Origin: Sphingomonas sp. PP-CE-1G-424
GTDB taxonomy: Bacteria; Pseudomonadota; Alphaproteobacteria; Sphingomonadales; Sphingomonadaceae
NCBI RefSeq assembly: GCF_004341085.1
Contig: NZ_SLXW01000014.1
Coordinates: 1-48,135 of the forward strand
Direction of reading: 5' to 3'
DNA length: 48,135 nucleotides
How positions within the stretch are numbered: position 1 is the first letter of the stretch; each line of letters begins with the position of its first letter. The translations under genes were made by a program, and so were the position numbers. Below, piece after piece: positions 42,789 through 48,135 of the stretch. A model generated the notes under the pieces. The model saw only the letters and a program-made list of their open reading frames with translations. It had not been told where the DNA came from and made no database searches.

Positions 42789-42869
42789 AATTGATACTTA
42801 CCAAAAGGTGCATACTTACCCACAGGTAAGTCGAGCGCCAGCTGCATGCAACCAAAACTGGAGGCATGT

Positions 42870-43603
42870 ATGAACCGACTAAACGGCAAAACCGCGATCA
42901 TCACCGGGGCGGCACGGGCATCGGCCTGGCGTCGGCAAAGCGCTTCATCGAGGACGGCGCGTTCGTCTACATCTTCGGCCGGAGACAGGAGAAACTAGAC
43001 GCGGCAGTGGCCACGCTCGGCGCGAATGCGCGTGCGGTGGCAGGATCGGTCACAGATGCCGGCGATCTTGACCGGCTGTTCGATACGGTAAAGCAGAAGC
43101 GCGGGACGCTCGATATCCTGTTCGCCAATGCTGGGACCGGCGCCCTCGTGCCGCTCACCGAGATCACGTCCGAGCATTACGACGAGACCTTCGACATCAA
43201 TGTGAAGGGCACAATCTTCACCGTGCAAAAGGGCTTGAAGCTGATGGGCCAGGGTGGTTCGATCATCCTTACCGGCTCGACCACCGGCGTGATGGGAACG
43301 CCTGCGTTCAGCATCTATAGCGCTTCGAAGGCTGCTGTTCGTAACCTTGCGCGCAGCTGGGCGCAAGATCTGCGTGGTACGGGTATCCGCGTCAATGTCC
43401 TGTCGCCACGACCAACGCTAACTGAGCTGGCAGCCGAGGTTGTCGGTCGCGATGCCATGATCGAGATGGGGTCTACCACGCCGATTGGGCACGTCGGCGA
43501 CCCGTCCGAAGTCGCAGCAGCCGCGGCGTTCCTCGCATCGTCGGATAGCAGCTTCATGACGGGCAGCGAGCTGTTCACCGACGGAGGTTTGGCTCAAATC
43601 TGA
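42870..43603 (+). pseudogene. SDR oxidoreductase, frameshifted in the NAD(P)-binding motif
   Basis: From ATG 42870 (GGAG upstream) the frame reads MNRLNGKTAIITG and then fails; one frame over the protein continues GTGIGLASAKRFIEDGAFVY to the end at 43603. Restoring one G in the run 42906-42909 gives ITGGGTGIGLA, the normal Rossmann motif. The rest is complete: NAGTGALVP, ILTGSTTGVM, YSASK. One further oddity is SPRPTLTEL where SPGPTLTEL is normal. So either a decaying gene or a homopolymer sequencing error. Target of the divergent HxlR regulator. Confidence 0.75.
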
Positions 43604-43609
43604 CGAACT

Positions 43610-43639
43610 AAGCCAGCGGGCTAGAAAGTCCGCTGGCTT
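43610..43639 (+). terminator. Hairpin after the SDR gene
   Basis: AAGCCAGCGG (43610-43619) pairs perfectly with CCGCTGGCTT (43630-43639), starting 6 bp after the stop. No T-run; it lies between convergent genes and probably ends transcription from one or both sides. Confidence 0.65.
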
Positions 43640-43759
43640 CGAACAGGGTACCGGTCAAATCAAGATGCTTAGACCCAAAACGTTCTTTCCTTGGTCAGGC
43701 CTACCAGAACCCGAGCAGGCGATGCTCGCCCGGGTACGGACTATCCGCTGTTCCGAAAG

Positions 43760-44755
43760 TTACGCCGGTTGTCCATTTCCGCCCGTCGAACCGAAGATCT
43801 GGCCTGTCGAGTAGCTCAAGGACGGATCGGCTGCGGCAACGTAAAGTGCCGCAATTTCCGCTGGCTGACCTGCTCTTGCCATCGGCGAGTCTCCACCGAA
43901 GGTTCGCAACTTCTCAGGCGTTGCCCCGCCGCTGACCTGCAGCGGAGTCCAAAACGGGCCGGGCGCAACGGCGTTGACGCGGATACCGCGGCTGGCAAGC
44001 TGCTTGGCCATGCTCTTCGTGAAGTTCAGCACCGCGGCACGGGTCAGCGCATAGTCGACGATGTCGGGTGAAGGATTACCAGCCTGCTCGGAGGACGTGT
44101 TGACGATCACCGCGCCTGCACTCATCCGTTCGAGTGCCGCCTTCGTCAGCCAGAACGGCGCGTAGACGTTTGTTTTCATCGTATCGTCGAAGTCCTGGCT
44201 CGAGATATCGGCGATGCCGGGACGCGTCTGCTGACGGGCCGCATTGTTGACTAGGATATCGAGCCCGCCAAGCTGTTCGCTCGCTTGCTGCACAAGCCGT
44301 CGGCAAAAGCGCTCGTCGCGTAGATCACCGGGGATCGCGACGGCCTTGCGACCCTCGGCCCGGATCAACGCGATGACTTCGCGAGCGTCAGGTTCTTCGG
44401 CCGGCAAATAGTTGATCGCAACGTCCGCGCCCTCTCGCGCATACGCAATCGCTGCAGCGCGACCAATGCCGCTGTCTCCGCCGGTTATCAGGGCTTTCTT
44501 GCCTGCCAGCTTGCCTGAACCCTTGTAGCTTTTTTCGCCGTGATCGGGACGCGGTGTCATCTTCGACGCAAGACCGGGCCAAGGCTGCCGTTGCACGGGG
44601 TAGGGGGGCTTGGGATACGCTGCGGCTGCCGGTGTCGTCGCGGCGTTACTGCCACCTCCTTGCGCTGCGGCGTGTCCAGCCGTCGCGGCGATGGCACCAG
44701 CGGTAATGGCTGCTCCCGTCACGAAGGTGCGTCGTGTGGTATCGGTCATCGTCAT
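43760..44755 (-). CDS. Tat-exported SDR oxidoreductase
   Basis: 331 residues from ATG 44755 (MTMTDTTRRTFVTGAAITAG), with GGGAGCT upstream. The start holds a twin-arginine signal (TRRTFVTGAA...AATAGHAAA), unusual for SDRs but known for the YghA-like group with an N-terminal extension. Rossmann motif ITGGDSGIGRAAAIAY, NNAARQQTR, active-site VNTSSEQAG and YALTRAAV, where the usual YxxxK reads Y-A-L-T-R, i.e. Arg replaces the catalytic Lys. End GQIFGSTGGNGQPA. Probably periplasmic or membrane-side and folded with NADP before export. Substrate unknown; the Lys-to-Arg change may lower activity. Confidence 0.9.
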   Translation of the reverse strand: MTMTDTTRRTFVTGAAITAGAIAATAGHAAAQGGGSNAATTPAAAAYPKPPYPVQRQPWPGLASKMTPRPDHGEKSYKGSGKLAGKKALITGGDSGIGRAAAIAYAREGADVAINYLPAEEPDAREVIALIRAEGRKAVAIPGDLRDERFCRRLVQQASEQLGGLDILVNNAARQQTRPGIADISSQDFDDTMKTNVYAPFWLTKAALERMSAGAVIVNTSSEQAGNPSPDIVDYALTRAAVLNFTKSMAKQLASRGIRVNAVAPGPFWTPLQVSGGATPEKLRTFGGDSPMARAGQPAEIAALYVAAADPSLSYSTGQIFGSTGGNGQPA

Positions 44756-45074
44756 AGCTCCCGGAATGATCACAACCCCAAGCGCTAAACGATTGCTTCC
44801 GTTCCAAATTCGGCAGCTAACCGCGTCGTATCCTCTGCGCCTCCCAAGCATCTGCAAAAATGGATTATCTTCGAGACGGATGAGCATCAGCGAGCGGCAT
44901 TTGTCCTCCTCCTAGCCACGCTTGCAACGCTAAACGAAGGTCTGATGTGGGGCATCGCGCGCGTGTCCGAGACCGGGTCCTGCAGCCCGCTTTATCAGGG
45001 CATCATTAGCGCGTGGCAGGCAATAGCAACCGTGTGCCTTCTCGGATCGTTACATCCGCTGAAGGATAGTAGTT

Positions 45075-45233
45075 ATGGCCGCCCCACAGGACGAAGAACC
45101 GGGTTTTGAAACCGACGTCAACGAACTGCCGGATAGTAATAACGGTCCGGAAGATAGTCTTGAGAATAAGCCGTCGCCCGACGCACAAAACTCAGACGAT
45201 CTCGAGGAGGCCCAGAAGGAAGGCGCCGAGTAG
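45075..45233 (+). CDS. Small acidic hypothetical protein
   Basis: 52 residues from ATG 45075, with GAAGGA 8 bp upstream. Almost all charged or polar: MAAPQDEEPGFETDVNELPD, then SNNGPEDSLENKPSPDAQNS, then DDLEEAQKEGAE. Predicted disordered. Small acidic, disordered proteins of this type are common in sphingomonads, often under stress control, but no family is recognised. Confidence 0.6.
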   Translation: MAAPQDEEPGFETDVNELPDSNNGPEDSLENKPSPDAQNSDDLEEAQKEGAE

Positions 45234-45525
45234 AGAGAAGAGGGCGGACTATATTGAAAAGGATTAGGAGAATTTGAGTGTTTTGATCAAAATGTGTTCG
45301 GAATTTCCCATTCGCCTTTTAAACATATAACCCTTGGCAGAGCGTCCTGTATCACTGCCACGCCTTAACCGGGCCGGTATTGTCGACGCGTCTGGCGTAT
45401 AAGTTGCTTATCATCGGTGACTAATTCATCTTTTGCCTAACGATCAGATCTAGGATCGTGATGACGACCATGCGTCATCCATGTTAGATTTGTAGCGCGG
45501 ATGAACGTGTTGGAGTGCCAGATCC

Positions 45526-46299
45526 TTAATTGGCTGCGGCCTCCTTCTTGAGCATCGCATCTTTAAGCGTATTGCCTGCGATCCCCCCGGCAGCGACCGC
45601 AACAACAACATTGCCGACGAAGAACTCGACGATACCAACGACGCTACCGAACGCGATCAGCGCCGACGTCGTGACCGGCAGCGCAGCCGTTGCCTTTCCG
45701 ATCGCGACCTTCGCCTCCTGGCGGACAAGCCGGAGCCGTTCGAACACTGCCTCGAGCGATCCCCCTTGATCGACTGCCGCGATCAGATCGCCCAGCGCAT
45801 GGTGCAGCGCCTTCAGCTGCTCCAGGGCTACCGCCCGATCGGCATCGACCGGCCCACCATTGTCGCGAGCGAGCTCCTCATCGTCGATCAGCCGTTGCAA
45901 GGCTTCCAAAGCAACAGGCGCTAACGCCTGAATGACAGCGGCATGCTCGCGCAGAGAAGGGCGCCCGGTCCAGGTCGCCGAACTGACGGCATCCGGTCCG
46001 CGAACCTCGTCCCACAGCGCCTTGAACTGCTCACGGACCATCTCACGCCGCAGATTGCGATCCTTGGTCTCTCGCGCATGACGTACGAATGCCTCAAGGC
46101 TGGGCTGCGCTGCGACAAAGGCCGGCGCCAACGGTCGCAGGTCGGTCCGGCCAAGCAGCGCCTGGCGTAGCGCTTTGTAGCGCGTGTCATCCGCCAGATC
46201 CTGGATCCCATCGCAGGCACCCAGACATAGAGTTTGCAGACGCTGCAGCGCCTCTTCGTCGTTCAGCCCTTCCGGCCAATGTGTTCCTGAATAGCCCAT
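45526..46299 (-). CDS. Helical protein with C-terminal hydrophobic glycine-rich tail
   Basis: 257 residues. Residues about 1-205 are helical and charged, with Leu-rich pairs (EALQRLQTLCLGACDGIQD, LEQLKALHHALGDLIAAVDQ). Residues about 208-250 are hydrophobic with Gly spacing (TSALIAFGSVVGIVEFFVGN, VVVAVAAGGIAGNTLKDAML), enough for one or two membrane passes or a glycine zipper. Cytoplasmic body plus membrane tail is a layout seen in pore-forming effectors of defence systems, but also in ordinary membrane-associated proteins. No family known. Divergent from the HNH gene. Confidence 0.65.
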   Translation of the reverse strand: MGYSGTHWPEGLNDEEALQRLQTLCLGACDGIQDLADDTRYKALRQALLGRTDLRPLAPAFVAAQPSLEAFVRHARETKDRNLRREMVREQFKALWDEVRGPDAVSSATWTGRPSLREHAAVIQALAPVALEALQRLIDDEELARDNGGPVDADRAVALEQLKALHHALGDLIAAVDQGGSLEAVFERLRLVRQEAKVAIGKATAALPVTTSALIAFGSVVGIVEFFVGNVVVAVAAGGIAGNTLKDAMLKKEAAAN

Positions 46300-46430
46300 C
46301 GCATTCGATCCGTTTCGACTCAGCTGACGGTCGGATGCACGAATGTTTGCCTGTAGGACATAGCAAGAACATCAAAGGGCCAGAACGTCGCTAGACATAC
46401 GGGTAGCGATGCTGTTGGTGGAGGGCACCG

Positions 46431-46931
46431 ATGCCGATCCGCCCCGAACATGTCTTCCTGTATCCGATCGATTGGCCCCAGTTATCGCATCTGGTCCGCT
46501 TCGTGCGCGCAGGCGGACGCTGCGAACATTGCGGGCGTCCGCACGGTCAACGGGTCTTCCACATGGGCGACGGGCGCTGGTGGGACGAAGGCCGGTCATA
46601 CTGGCGCAATGGCGACGGTCGGCGTGTTCGTCGGCCAACGGAGGACATCCTGAGCTTCGGCAAATGGACACCAGTGGTGCTCGCATGCGCGCATCTCAAC
46701 CATGACCCTAGCGACAGCGCGCTTCACCAGCTGGCGGCGCTCTGCCAGCGCTGCCACATGATCTATGACGGTCCTGAACATCGCCGTCGGCGCTGGATGA
46801 ACGCGCATTACCGGCGTGCGCTCGGCGATCTGTTCTACGGCCCATATCCGATGCGGGGGGCGGACTGGATCACGCCGACGCCGATCAGCATGCTCGACGA
46901 TAGCCGTTCGCTATATGCAAACGTCCGGTAG
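46431..46931 (+). CDS. HNH-type zinc-binding endonuclease-like protein
   Basis: 166 residues. Zinc pair CEHCGRPHG near residue 32, then the beta-beta-alpha core VVLACAHLNHDPSDSALHQL and AALCQRCHMIYDGPEHRRRR, i.e. H-x-x-H...N/D...CxxCH as in HNH nucleases. The C-terminus (ALGDLFYGPYPMRGADWITP) is extra. Similar proteins are widespread in sphingomonads, usually alone. Could cut DNA in defence or mobile-element context or merely bind it. Divergent from the 257-residue membrane-tail gene. Confidence 0.85.
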   Translation: MPIRPEHVFLYPIDWPQLSHLVRFVRAGGRCEHCGRPHGQRVFHMGDGRWWDEGRSYWRNGDGRRVRRPTEDILSFGKWTPVVLACAHLNHDPSDSALHQLAALCQRCHMIYDGPEHRRRRWMNAHYRRALGDLFYGPYPMRGADWITPTPISMLDDSRSLYANVR

Positions 46932-46970
46932 CGCAGAGCGTCGGATACGCTGTGCCGACGGCTTTCAGGC

Positions 46971-47030
46971 AAAAAAAGGGGCCGCCAAAAGCGACCCTGG
47001 AAGTTTTAGGAGAGGATGCCTGAAAGGCGT
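46971..47030 (-). ncRNA. Candidate small RNA with anti-Shine-Dalgarno segment and intrinsic terminator
   Basis: Minus strand, in order: hairpin GCCTTTCAGGC (47028-47018), a single-stranded ATCCTCTCCTAAAACTTCC holding the anti-ribosome-binding-site CCTCTCC, then GGGTCGC (46997-46991) pairing with GCGGCCC (46985-46979) around TTTTG, followed by seven T (46977-46971). This is the build of several alphaproteobacterial trans-acting small RNAs with exposed CU-rich loops. No protein gene on that strand ends here. The 5' end is not known. On the + strand the same DNA would read AGGAGAGG-ATG, a short frame to 47139; I prefer the RNA because of the T-run. Confidence 0.45.
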
Positions 47031-47356
47031 CACCTTGGTATCCGGCAGACCGGGCAATGGCGAATGCAAAACTGGCTAATCCGGATTGAATTCCATGCAC
47101 TTGGCGGGATGTCGGAGCCAAACTCCTCCCTTGGCTAGCTCGGCGCTAAGGCACGGCTGACGAAGGTTCGATAGCGCGGGAAACGGACTGGATCCGGCAC
47201 GCCGATCCGCATGCCCAATGACAGTCGTTCGCATACGCGCATTCACGGTAGCCCGCCTCCGCGGCACATAGCCAAACGCGCTTCGCAACGTTCCCAGCCG
47301 GAACCTTATCCACATGAGTCTCGAGTCTGACGCTTGACCAAACGATTCTGGTAACG

Positions 47357-47371
47357 GAACATAAAGGGAAC
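47357..47371 (+). promoter_or_regulatory. LexA (SOS) box of the imuA operon
   Basis: GAAC at 47357-47360 and GAAC at 47368-47371 with seven bases between: the alphaproteobacterial LexA site GAAC-N7-GAAC (complement of GTTC-N7-GTTC). It ends 18 bp before the imuA start. LexA repression and induction by DNA damage are expected from established knowledge of imuAB operons. Confidence 0.9.
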
Positions 47372-47389
47372 AGGTAGAGTCTAGACATC

Positions 47390-48135
47390 ATGATCACCGC
47401 CCTCGAGTCCCTGCCGACAACCATCGCCCACCTGCGGACAATCGCAACGCCGGTGGTGGATCACCGCATCATGCCGTTCGGTATCCCTGCGCTCGACGAT
47501 CGCCTCGCAAGCAGGGGCCTTCGCGCTGGAGCACTGCACGAGGTTGCCGCACAAAGCTGTTCGATGGTCGACGATGCTGCAGCAACGCTGTTCCTCGCAG
47601 GCATCGCCGCGCGAGAAGCGGCGCATACAGGCGGACCGGTGCTGTGGGTGAGCTGTCGCAACGATCTCTATGCGCCGGGCTTGGAGCAGGCGGGGCTATC
47701 ATCTGCCGACTTGATTCACGCACAACCCCGTGACGATGCAGCCTTGCTGGCCGTCGTCGAAGACGCGGTGCGCGATGGAACGCCGTCAGCGGTGATCGCC
47801 GAGGTAAGCCGGATGTCGATGGTAGCGACGCGGCGCCTGCAACTGGTAGCGGCCGACGCCGACATCCCCGTTCTTATCCTGCGACGCAGACGTAATCGCG
47901 ACCAGGATCCGCTCGCCGAGCCGTCTGCGGCCTGGACCCGCTGGCGGATCGCCAGTGCGTCGTCCGAGCGCCTCGGTGTTGCCGGCGTCGGCCGATCGCG
48001 GTGGCAGGTCGAGGTCGCACGGCAGCGTGGCGGCGAAGCATTTTCGATGATTTTGGAGGGCTGCGATGAGACGGGTTGTCTCGCTGTTCCTGCCGCACTT
48101 GGCCATCGAGCGGCTGAGACGGCTGGACCGGCACG
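47390..48135 (+). CDS. imuA: ImuA, RecA-like component of the SOS mutasome (runs off the window)
   Basis: 248 codons visible without a stop. The opening LPTTIAHLRTIATPVVDHRI, MPFGIPALDDRLASRGLRAG and ALHEVAAQS is typical of ImuA, a degenerate RecA/SulA-like protein that works with ImuB and DnaE2 in damage-induced mutagenesis. Core strand VLWVSCRNDLYAPGLEQAGL; C-terminal SRWQVEVARQRGGEAFSMIL, then EGCDETG. The start follows a LexA box by 18 bp. The 3' end overlaps imuB in another frame, normal for this operon. Confidence 0.92.
   Translation, partial: MITALESLPTTIAHLRTIATPVVDHRIMPFGIPALDDRLASRGLRAGALHEVAAQSCSMVDDAAATLFLAGIAAREAAHTGGPVLWVSCRNDLYAPGLEQAGLSSADLIHAQPRDDAALLAVVEDAVRDGTPSAVIAEVSRMSMVATRRLQLVAADADIPVLILRRRRNRDQDPLAEPSAAWTRWRIASASSERLGVAGVGRSRWQVEVARQRGGEAFSMILEGCDETGCLAVPAALGHRAAETAGPA
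48066..48135 (+). CDS. imuB: ImuB, N-terminal fragment (runs off the window)
   Basis: ATG at 48066, inside the 3' end of imuA in another frame, with GGAGGG 5 bp upstream. Reads MRRVVSLFLPHLAIERLRRL to the window edge, the standard start of ImuB, a Y-family polymerase-like protein without catalytic residues that links ImuA and DnaE2 to the beta clamp. DnaE2 is expected next, outside the window. Confidence 0.9.
   Translation, partial: MRRVVSLFLPHLAIERLRRLDRH

Noticed and set aside
1..48135. CRISPR arrays, rRNA and tRNA genes
   Set aside because: No regularly spaced repeat-spacer array was seen; the 60-bp repeats are kilobases apart. No rRNA or tRNA sequence recognised anywhere in the window.

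Overview
The window comes from a GC-rich alphaproteobacterium and looks like Sphingomonas or a close relative. The evidence is the carbohydrate-uptake island (FucP-type permease, LacI regulator, GH3 glycosidase, TonB receptor, SapC, cupin-like protein, tryptophan-halogenase-like protein), a GAAC-N7-GAAC LexA box in front of imuA/imuB, and many small proteins of sphingomonad type. The window starts inside an IS3-family element and ends just inside imuB.

Layout. 1-3.4 kb: an IS3 end abutting a broken AbrB-type gene, then a visibly AT-richer cassette: a 39-residue peptide gene with a strong terminator, two proteins with C-terminal HEAT-like repeats (one also cupin-like), and two small membrane proteins. 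3.4-5.9 kb: mobile debris (decayed IS5 transposase, remnant of a DUF2975 gene with its XRE regulator, and a serine recombinase behind a palindromic res-like site). 6.2-15 kb: PilZ protein, three coupled small genes, a degenerate GGDEF protein, secreted proteins, a membrane GGDEF-EAL protein and an acyltransferase. 15.3-26.7 kb: a polysaccharide or glycoside utilisation locus; an identical 18-bp operator lies before both the GH3 gene and the TonB-receptor gene. 26.9-33.7 kb: a probable PD-(D/E)XK nuclease, a frameshifted secreted protein, SDR/LysR, Rrf2, PAS-HTH and DnaJ genes. 34-37.4 kb: a complete His-Xaa-Ser peptide-modification operon, hxsD-hxsB-hxsC-hxsA (minus strand). 37.5-47 kb: secreted nuclease, frameshifted patatin, HxlR plus frameshifted SDR, Tat-exported SDR, a membrane-tail protein, an HNH protein and a candidate small RNA. 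47.4 kb to the end: SOS mutagenesis genes imuA-imuB.

Main surprises. (1) hxsB has an in-frame TGA exactly at the third Cys of the SPASM motif CX2CX5C. The frame stays open and recognisable for 67 more codons and ends in an ATGA overlap with hxsC; a hairpin follows the TGA. Selenocysteine recoding and a single nonsense change (TGC to TGA) are both possible. (2) The peptide, HEAT and cupin cassette at 0.64-3.06 kb resembles a small peptide-modification locus that I cannot assign to a known class. (3) A dispersed repeat of exactly 60 bp occurs at least seven times between genes, always on the + strand and always without indels. Three other genes carry single-base frameshifts, which could be real decay or assembly errors.
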